The translations under genes were made by a program, and so were the position numbers. From Calditrichota bacterium (lineage in GTDB: Bacteria; Electryoneota; RPQS01), in assembly GCA_020057985.1 (NCBI GenBank), contig JAGVEU010000177.1:1-11608 (forward strand): 11,608 bases of DNA, written 5' to 3'. How positions within the stretch are numbered: the stretch's first letter is position 1; each line of letters starts with the position of its first letter. Positions 1-6,126 of this stretch are shown here, piece after piece. Below the pieces are notes generated by a model. It did not search any database, was not told where the DNA came from, and worked only from the letters and a program-made list of their open reading frames with translations.

Positions 1-3000
1 GAATTATTCTTGCGTGCGGATGCCCGTGCGTTGATGTTCGCCGGAGCCGGACGGGAAGTGCTCTGGGACACTACACAAGCAAATTACAGTAACACGAATT
101 CCCTCAGCGATCCAAGTCGCAATCGTCGCACTCCCTTTGCGATCTGTCACGAGACCTTGTTTGATCTGCTGGATGGCGGAATCACTTCTCAACTCGTTAC
201 CGTGCAGATGCACTCTTATGACACGCAAGCGCATACCGGTCTTAGAGACGTTCAAGTCTCTGCGTTTGCCGATGACAGCAAACCCAATCCGCCGCTTCGT
301 GATCGCGCCGAACATCTCGATCTTGTGCATTACATGGGACAATTTCCCGTACAAGGTCTCTCCGGTTATCCGGAAATCACTCGCAGTATAGAGCAGTACA
401 TATCGCTGTGGTCAAGCCCGCAATACTATTTCTATACGGGAAGCGACTCGATTGCCATTCTAAGCAGCGGCGATCTCATTGGAGCGGGCATAAATCAGCA
501 AGGGCAATACAGCCATCGAGTGCATAACACCGACGTTGATCCGGAGAACTTCATTCATGTCGAGATTGATGAATACCCCGACGGACTTTGGAGTCCCACC
601 CGCTGGCAGGACTGGTTGCCGGGGAACATGCCTGCGACAATGCAAACCTACGCGCTTGCGCTGGAGTACTATGATCCGCTCATTAGAGCATTAGACAGTG
701 CAATTCACCACAGCATCTATCCCGACTTCATCCCGCCGGTAACCGTTCAACTCCTGCAAGCCGTTCATATCGCCGCCGATACGGTCTATCTGCGTTGGAT
801 TCCGCCGGCAATAGATCGCTTTTTCGACACTTACTTGCTCTACTATGATACCGTCGAGATTTCTGGAGCTTCTCCTTGCCTCACTCGATTGAATAGCGGG
901 TTGTCATCGCTCGTGGATTTCCGGACCACGTTCATCACTGCGCGAGGGTTTCCGCAACCGGTTAGCCGCTATCGCTTTGCCATAGGCAGCCGCGACATTT
1001 GGGGCAACTATGCAGTTCGCTCGAATTCTTTGATGCTCACAGGCGGCACTGTAGCCTATCGCCTCTCAGACACGTACATCGGATGCGGGGCGGGCTGTCG
1101 TGAGGATACGCTTTATCTGACATTCAGCGAAACCGGCTATGTCGTCGGTCAGCTATTCGTCGTTTTGCCCGCGCAACTTGAGGTGACGTGGCCGGCGGGG
1201 AATCAAAATCAGAATGTCATGCCCAGCGCGAACGTGGCAACAAATCTGCAATTCTCCACAGCCCGGCGCGTTGGCAGCAGTACATCCGACACGATCGAAG
1301 TCAATGTGCAGTGGCGACCGCCTTACAGTGATGGCAATGCCACTCGCAATATCGCGTCCATTCCGTTTCGCAATCAATCCGCCACAACCACCGGCCCGTT
1401 GGCAATCACCGCACGGGACACCTCTGTCTTCTACGATTCGAGTGGCATGGCCCATGTTAATTCCTTCTTCGTAGGGCCGATAACCGTTTACAATGATTGC
1501 TCCGCTCCCAGTACTTCGATTTCCTACAGGACTCCTGCTCCGACTTGCGCTTTCGGGACTTCATCTGCCTCACAAGGGAGAATTAGTGTCAGCGTGCTAC
1601 GCGGCTCAACTCCCAACAACTCACAGCTTAGCTTAGCCTACGTGGAGGTCAATGCCAATGCAAGTCAGCGCATCGTGCTCTTCAATATTCTTCAGTCCGG
1701 CAATTATTCGAACAGCTCATTTCCAAGCGCTTCCGACGCTGTCACCATGTGGAATTACCTGAATTCCGGCTGCAACAATCTTGTGGTGCACTCCTTCGAT
1801 CACGAATGCAATGAGGGCATTTCTACTACACTGGTCGTCGTCAAGGACATTTCTCCACCCGGACTTATCGTTGTGAACTCTGATACCGCCTTTTGCTACA
1901 ACAACACGGTGGGCTCAGCTAACTATGGCGGCTCGTTGCTCGATAATTTCTTGGATGTGACGACATCCCTTGGCGCGGGTTCATGTGCCGCCGGCACAGG
2001 CACGCTGACGATCAGTTACGGCGTGAATAATTGGATTCCAATTAATCTCCCTCCCGATCTTGCCGGCTATCCCAATACAGATTCTGAAGCGCTTCCGCTC
2101 TGGACATGGATTGTTTCGCAAGTTCCCATCACAGCCAACGGTGAACTCCATACATTCATGCTACAGGCAAGAGACTGCGCAACAAATACAGCCAGTGATT
2201 CGTTTGCGATTCACATTGATCTGACATCACCTGCCAATACGCTGACTCAATTTGATGCTCGTCCCACTGACATGGGCATTTGGCTCAAATGGGAATGGAC
2301 CTATAGCTCTTCTCAGGCTACTTCTATGGAGGTTTGGCGAAGCGCATTCATTGCGGACTATCCATCCTATACCATTGATCGTTGGAGTGATTTATCCAAT
2401 CCTGCATACTACCCAATTGCCTATCCTCCTGCCAACTTTGTGCGAGTGGCTCAGCAGAATGGCATGGCTTCTACAGCTTCAGGCGAATATAATATAGCCA
2501 ATGGACAAGGCCATATTGTCTTTGGCGGTCCGGAGAATAGCTACTGGCTCGATCAGGATTCCTCATGGAATGATGAGAGTGAGGATCGCGGTATCTATCG
2601 CTACGTGACTTTCATCAAGGATGCAGGTGGTAATCTGTCAACTGTGGCGGGTTATTCATTGAACATGAACGCGGATCGTTCTACCAATTACTGGCTGGGA
2701 GACTATACGCGTGATGTCACTCCTGATCCGAACGGTTCAAGCGGAATCGTTAGCACCGCCGATCTATCCCTGCTGTCTGCAATCTATTTCACGTCAGTTC
2801 CACCGACTGCAAGCCTCTACGACATCGGTCCTGAGAATTCGGAGAACGATTTAGGCAAAGGCATTCCCTCACCTGACGGCCAGATTGATTTCTTCGACCT
2901 CGTGCCTTTTAGCGCCAACTTCGGAGCAACCGGCCCGAACTCCTTTCATGTGAACTCACCTCATCGCAGACCGACGTTCAATCTTGACGCACAACCGCTT

Positions 3001-3708
3001 GCTGCAATCAGGCGAGTCAATCAGAACTTGATTGGAACAGGCGATGAGTTTGAGATCTTAGTTTCGCTCTCCGGAAACTCTGATCATCGAGTCAAGGTGG
3101 TTCAGAGCACTCTTCATTATGACATGGATATCCTCGACGCAATCTCTGTCTCTTCCAACACGGTGGAAACCCTCGATGGCGTCTCTTTCGTAGTGGCAAG
3201 ACTCATCGAAGGAGAATCCGGCAGGATTGGAATTGCAGCCGCTGCCTTAGGCGAACTCGCTGGCATTAGCGGAGATTGCGATCTTGCAACGATGACCTTC
3301 CTTTGGAAGAGTGAACATGCTGCTGTTACGCAAATTGAGTTGCGAGAGACTCGCTTTGCGGACGGGACGGGACACATGATTCAGGGGGTCAGCAGCAAAA
3401 TCACCGTCACTGTGGAAAACGCGATTCCATCAGTCTACGCACTTTACCAGAACTATCCCAATCCATTCAACTCCGCGACACAGATTCAGCTTGACCTGCC
3501 CCAAGCGAGTCCTGTCGAACTGACCATCTTCAACTCCCTTGGTCAGGAAGTTGTCACTTTGATCGAGCGGACTCTTCCCGCAGGCGTTCATAGGCTCTCA
3601 TGGAACGCGCAGGATGCGGCCGGAACGAATGTGTCCAGCGGGATCTATTTCATTCATGTGAAAGCAAGCAACTTCTCCGCGATCAAGAAGATGGCCTTGA
3701 TCCGGTAG
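1..3708 (+). CDS. Large secreted multidomain protein with dockerin-like, cohesin-like and C-terminal sorting domains (5' end missing)
   Basis: The frame is open to the left edge, so the true start and signal peptide lie outside the window. The first internal start-like codon is TTG at 10, and residues are numbered from there (1232 aa). Residues ~1-235 form an unrecognised domain with a CHE motif (H47, E48), a QMHSYD motif (H68, D71), PPLRDR near 95 and HVEID (H183, E185). Residues ~243-344 look like Fn3. Residues ~350-492 may be cohesin-like. Residues ~500-617 and ~618-741 are two Ig-like modules, each ending in D-x-C-x-x-N and then D-(I/L)-(S/T)-x-P. Residues ~743-893 are again Fn3-like. Residues ~895-975 resemble a dockerin (two Asp/Asn-rich EF-hand-like loops, the second ending IDFFDL). 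Residues ~1003-1140 are a clearer cohesin-like beta domain. Residues 1145-1232 are the FlgD-like/Por-type sorting domain ending KKMALIR. Many cysteines fit an extracytoplasmic protein. The likely role is at the cell surface or in the medium, as an adhesin, scaffold or glycan/peptide-active protein. The catalytic function is unknown. The gene is convergent with the next one, 4 bp away. Confidence 0.88.
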   Translation, partial: ELFLRADARALMFAGAGREVLWDTTQANYSNTNSLSDPSRNRRTPFAICHETLFDLLDGGITSQLVTVQMHSYDTQAHTGLRDVQVSAFADDSKPNPPLRDRAEHLDLVHYMGQFPVQGLSGYPEITRSIEQYISLWSSPQYYFYTGSDSIAILSSGDLIGAGINQQGQYSHRVHNTDVDPENFIHVEIDEYPDGLWSPTRWQDWLPGNMPATMQTYALALEYYDPLIRALDSAIHHSIYPDFIPPVTVQLLQAVHIAADTVYLRWIPPAIDRFFDTYLLYYDTVEISGASPCLTRLNSGLSSLVDFRTTFITARGFPQPVSRYRFAIGSRDIWGNYAVRSNSLMLTGGTVAYRLSDTYIGCGAGCREDTLYLTFSETGYVVGQLFVVLPAQLEVTWPAGNQNQNVMPSANVATNLQFSTARRVGSSTSDTIEVNVQWRPPYSDGNATRNIASIPFRNQSATTTGPLAITARDTSVFYDSSGMAHVNSFFVGPITVYNDCSAPSTSISYRTPAPTCAFGTSSASQGRISVSVLRGSTPNNSQLSLAYVEVNANASQRIVLFNILQSGNYSNSSFPSASDAVTMWNYLNSGCNNLVVHSFDHECNEGISTTLVVVKDISPPGLIVVNSDTAFCYNNTVGSANYGGSLLDNFLDVTTSLGAGSCAAGTGTLTISYGVNNWIPINLPPDLAGYPNTDSEALPLWTWIVSQVPITANGELHTFMLQARDCATNTASDSFAIHIDLTSPANTLTQFDARPTDMGIWLKWEWTYSSSQATSMEVWRSAFIADYPSYTIDRWSDLSNPAYYPIAYPPANFVRVAQQNGMASTASGEYNIANGQGHIVFGGPENSYWLDQDSSWNDESEDRGIYRYVTFIKDAGGNLSTVAGYSLNMNADRSTNYWLGDYTRDVTPDPNGSSGIVSTADLSLLSAIYFTSVPPTASLYDIGPENSENDLGKGIPSPDGQIDFFDLVPFSANFGATGPNSFHVNSPHRRPTFNLDAQPLAAIRRVNQNLIGTGDEFEILVSLSGNSDHRVKVVQSTLHYDMDILDAISVSSNTVETLDGVSFVVARLIEGESGRIGIAAAALGELAGISGDCDLATMTFLWKSEHAAVTQIELRETRFADGTGHMIQGVSSKITVTVENAIPSVYALYQNYPNPFNSATQIQLDLPQASPVELTIFNSLGQEVVTLIERTLPAGVHRLSWNAQDAAGTNVSSGIYFIHVKASNFSAIKKMALIR

Positions 3709-3712
3709 CTTC

Positions 3713-5722
3713 TCACTGTCCCGATGTTCTTGGATTCTTCGGTTCTGTCCCTCGCGCCGGATAAATGAGATTGTTGCGAATCAGTCGCTCCGCCGTTTGA
3801 TAATACGCCTGTAACTCTCGCCGCATACTGTCAACAACTGCCGGCTCCTTGGCAAGCAGATTAGTCCGCTCGCCATGTAAACTAAAGAGCGCGACATCCT
3901 TCTTAATATCGCTCACCAATACCCGATCTCCTCTCTGCCATTCCACAAGGTTTGATTGAGTCATCACTGCGAACTTCTGTATTGTGTCCGGGTCCAACAT
4001 ACTTCGACCGAAGCACGAATGTGACGCATTTACTCCCGTCAGATCGAGGATGGTTGGCAGAATGTCCAGATGGCTCATCAGGCGATTGTCCACAGCAGGC
4101 TTGAGCCTTTCTGGAGCATGAAAGACACACCCGACCCTGAATCGCTCTTCCTCTGACGCATGTGTGGTGTGATCTCCCACAATCACATATAGCGTACGCT
4201 TGAATCTTGCTCGTGAGGATTCCCGTGTGAAAAACTCCTGTAGGGCACTGTCAAGATAGGCAAACGTGTTCAGAATCTCCGCATTGGGTGTCGAAGGATG
4301 AAAAGGTGCAGAGAATCCTCGCGGCAGCGCCCACGGAGCATGTGTGCACAGTGTGAAAATGCCGTAATGAAGAGGCTCTGCCATGCTGTCCATTTCTTGC
4401 GACATCCGCATCAGCGCGAGATGATCCCACACCCCCCATGAACCGTTTTGAGCTGATCCAGGAAAATCTGCGGCGCTGACGAATTTCTGATAACCTGCCA
4501 TTCTTGCGATGGCCATCACTCCCATTGAGCCGGGAGCTGCTGCATGCATGAACCGGATTTGGTATCCCAGTTCTCCAAACAGATCTCCCATTCCCCGCAG
4601 TCTTGGCAATGTGAATGTGATTCCATAGGGATTGCCACCGAGATTCGGAACTGAGGCAAGGATCGCGCATAGCCCCCGAAAGCTCCGCGTGCCCACTGCT
4701 GTGCAATTCGTGAAAATCAGACTTGATTCGGCCAGCGAATCGAGAAACGGCATCGCACTCACAGTTCCCCCATGACTTTGCAGGTAGGAAGCATTCAGCG
4801 ACTCGATGACCAGCAACACCACGTTGAGTGGCTCGCCCGAATCAGCAACCGATATGGCCGGACGAGATACACGCAAAAGTGGATACTGATCCGATTCAAA
4901 GCGATCGCGAGAGCTCGCTATCATTTCGCGCGTTGCTGCGAATGCTACACTGTCCGGCAGCGAAAACCTTGGCGGACGGGACTCAAGAAACATGGTCGCA
5001 AGGAAGCTATACCAGCCGTTGAGTGATAGATTTCCAGCAATGGTACTGTTTGTCATCACCGCATCTGAACTTTTCAAAGGCTCCTTCTGCCAGCCGCCGC
5101 GGATTCCAAGTACGGTCACGGCTGTAACAACCAAGAGGGTTCCAAGACTACTCCACCAACCGTTGGGTGTTTCGCGCAATAAGGGTCTGAACTGCAAACA
5201 AATGACCTTGACAATGAGGATCAAGAGCACAATCAGACCCATGAATGCGAAAGGGTACTCAGTCAGGACAAGCATCAGCATCGGGCCAAGATCCTGATAA
5301 ACACCTGCCGGTTCAATGGTGAGGTGATGTCCACTTTCGCCATAGAATAGCAGATCGCTCCACAGAAAGCCAGTAGCCACAACTAAAGCAATCGCTGTGA
5401 ACCACGAGGCAAAGACAATAACCTTCGACCTGATTCTCAGTGGCCACGGCAACCAGCATGACAGAAACGGTAAGCTAATCGTCAGCAGCGTTGTGGAAAG
5501 ATCAAACCGAAACCCGACGAGAAAAACCGTGATCATCTCCCGCCACGACACCGCAGTAAAATATGAGCGGTATACCACAAGAAAGAGTCCCCGCCACAAG
5601 AGCAGCATCACCATCGTGATGAAGATGACTCGCAGCCACACCACTAATGCAGGAGCGAATAGAAATTTACGAAATGACAAACTTGCTTTTTGTGTATCTT
5701 TCGCGATCAATCTCTGTTCCAA
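3713..5722 (-). CDS. LTA synthase family membrane sulfatase / phosphoglycerol transferase-like protein
   Basis: This 669-residue protein has the standard LtaS-family plan. Five hydrophobic helices lie at about 22-50, 64-90, 100-121, 145-176 and 192-207, followed by an extracytoplasmic sulfatase-fold domain from about residue 298. The visible motifs match metal and catalytic positions of the family: VVLLVIES (E307), GTRSFRG (candidate nucleophile T345), WGVWDH (W432, D433), FTLCTHAPW (H461) and VIVGDHTTH (D517, H518). Known members move phosphoglycerol or phosphoethanolamine groups from phospholipids to glycolipid or glycan on the outer face of the inner membrane; the acceptor here is unknown. 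The start is TTG at 5722. There is no in-frame ATG before codon 37 (inside helix 1), and an in-frame TGA lies upstream at 5749-5747. A second TTG at 5710 (codon 5) has GGA 7 nt upstream and may be the real start. A terminator upstream separates it from the protease gene, so it probably has its own promoter. LTA synthesis in the Gram-positive sense is unlikely if the host is an FCB bacterium; an OpgB-like or lipid-modifying role is an alternative. Confidence 0.88.
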   Translation of the reverse strand: MEQRLIAKDTQKASLSFRKFLFAPALVVWLRVIFITMVMLLLWRGLFLVVYRSYFTAVSWREMITVFLVGFRFDLSTTLLTISLPFLSCWLPWPLRIRSKVIVFASWFTAIALVVATGFLWSDLLFYGESGHHLTIEPAGVYQDLGPMLMLVLTEYPFAFMGLIVLLILIVKVICLQFRPLLRETPNGWWSSLGTLLVVTAVTVLGIRGGWQKEPLKSSDAVMTNSTIAGNLSLNGWYSFLATMFLESRPPRFSLPDSVAFAATREMIASSRDRFESDQYPLLRVSRPAISVADSGEPLNVVLLVIESLNASYLQSHGGTVSAMPFLDSLAESSLIFTNCTAVGTRSFRGLCAILASVPNLGGNPYGITFTLPRLRGMGDLFGELGYQIRFMHAAAPGSMGVMAIARMAGYQKFVSAADFPGSAQNGSWGVWDHLALMRMSQEMDSMAEPLHYGIFTLCTHAPWALPRGFSAPFHPSTPNAEILNTFAYLDSALQEFFTRESSRARFKRTLYVIVGDHTTHASEEERFRVGCVFHAPERLKPAVDNRLMSHLDILPTILDLTGVNASHSCFGRSMLDPDTIQKFAVMTQSNLVEWQRGDRVLVSDIKKDVALFSLHGERTNLLAKEPAVVDSMRRELQAYYQTAERLIRNNLIYPARGTEPKNPRTSGQ

Positions 5723-5860
5723 TTTAAGACATTCATAGAAATATGGTCATGGTGTTTGCGGGGATGACAATAAGCCAAAATGTACGAACTTCCACGGACT
5801 CTTGCACGCCCAGTCGCCCCGTGCGCCTGTGCATCTGTCTATTTGTTCAACCAGCGAGAC
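5723..5860 (-). promoter_or_regulatory. Upstream region of the membrane sulfatase gene; weak promoter candidate
   Basis: This 138-bp stretch lies between the T-run hairpin and the sulfatase start, so it should hold that gene's minus-strand promoter. The best sigma70-like pair I see is TTGTCA (5770-5765) and CATATT (5745-5740), with a 19-bp spacer, which is long and weak. Two tiny minus-strand reading frames precede the gene. One has 5 codons (ATG at 5750, TGA ending 5733). The other has 9 codons (ATG at 5736, overlapping the first one's stop as ATGA, and TGA at 5709-5707). The second stop overlaps the TTG at 5710 as TTGA. This could allow coupled translation, but in so short a stretch it may be chance. 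Confidence 0.2.
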
Positions 5861-5895
5861 AAAAAGGGTCTGTAAGTCTTTAACTTACAGACCTT
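5861..5895 (-). terminator. Intrinsic terminator on the minus strand
   Basis: A perfect 11-bp inverted repeat, GGTCTGTAAGT (5867-5877) and ACTTACAGACC (5883-5893), encloses a 5-nt loop. It can be extended outward by one G-U and one A-U pair. Read on the minus strand, the stem is followed at once by CTTTTT (5866-5861), the layout of a rho-independent terminator. There is no T-run on the plus-strand side, so the orientation is clear. It would stop transcription coming from the protease gene, whose stop is about 230 bp upstream, or from a short transcript starting between the two, before the sulfatase gene. The stem is moderately AT-rich. Confidence 0.65.
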
Positions 5896-5929
5896 AGCGC
5901 ATTGATATCCATCGGTTTAGTGCAATAAT

Positions 5930-6031
5930 ATAGCTATTCTCGAAATCCTTCCGACATGCACGCCGAGCAGGGTTAAGGTCTTCCGCAACCCTGCCGAAAT
6001 CTTTTGTCGGATTGTTTTCGAGAACCACTAT
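5930..6031. repeat. Imperfect ~102-bp palindrome with nested arms on one axis
   Basis: Several inverted pairs share one axis (coordinates sum to 11961): ATAG 5930-5933 with CTAT 6028-6031; TTCTCGAAA 5937-5945 with TTTCGAGAA 6016-6024; TCCGACA 5950-5956 with TGTCGGA 6005-6011; GCAGGGTT 5967-5974 with AACCCTGC 5987-5994; GG 5977-5978 with CC 5983-5984. By hand, 31 of 51 opposed positions are Watson-Crick pairs, with an unpaired internal loop around 5957-5966/5995-6004. A further GTGC (5920-5923) / GCAC (6037-6040) pair lies one base off the axis. It could be a structured RNA, an interspersed palindromic repeat or a remnant of a small non-autonomous element. The strand of any transcript is not settled, though the minus strand leads into the terminator at 5861-5895. 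No protein is credible here. Confidence 0.6.
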
Positions 6032-6067
6032 TTGAAGCACAGACTTGCTCATCCAAGGAAGTATACA

Positions 6068-6095
6068 AAGAGGCGACCAATCATGGCCGCCTCTT
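6068..6095 (-). terminator. GC-rich hairpin just downstream of the protease stop
   Basis: AAGAGGCG (6068-6075) pairs with CGCCTCTT (6088-6095). After one mismatch, CCA pairs with TGG across a 4-nt loop, giving a stem of about 12 positions. On the minus strand it begins about 30 nt after the protease stop and is followed only by a short T-rich stretch (TTTGTATACTT), so it is a weaker match to an intrinsic terminator than the hairpin at 5861-5895. It may instead protect the mRNA 3' end from exonucleases. On the plus strand the stem is followed by CTTTC, also a poor T-run. Confidence 0.5.
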
Positions 6096-6098
6096 CTT

Positions 6099-6126
6099 TC
6101 ATCCTTCATCCCTCATCCTTCATCCT
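6099..6126. repeat. Four tandem copies of a 7-bp repeat (TCATCCT)
   Basis: Units at 6099-6105, 6106-6112, 6113-6119 and 6120-6126 read TCATCCT, TCATCCC, TCATCCT and TCATCCT, so only one base differs from a perfect array. The array lies directly after the protease gene; its last base is the final base of the stop codon (TAA at 6128-6126 on the minus strand). Short heptanucleotide tandem arrays are known in intergenic DNA of several bacterial groups, for example the STRR repeats of cyanobacteria. No function is evident. It may vary in copy number by slippage. Confidence 0.85.

Noticed and set aside
4..354. Open frame of 116 codons on the minus strand
   Set aside because: It lies fully antisense to the secreted-protein gene, whose domain-like sequence runs through it, and its translation shows no signal peptide or motif.
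5867..5893. Integron attC site
   Set aside because: The inverted repeat is perfect but lacks the RYYYAAC/GTTRRRY core pair, and no integrase or cassette array is present. A terminator with a T-run is the simpler reading.
5894..6109. Open frame of 71 codons on the minus strand in the intergenic region
   Set aside because: It is made up of the hairpin, the palindrome and the edge of the 7-bp repeat; the protein shows no motif and the pairing explains the sequence better.
6099..6126. CRISPR-like repeat array
   Set aside because: Units are 7 bp with no spacers, so this is a simple tandem repeat.
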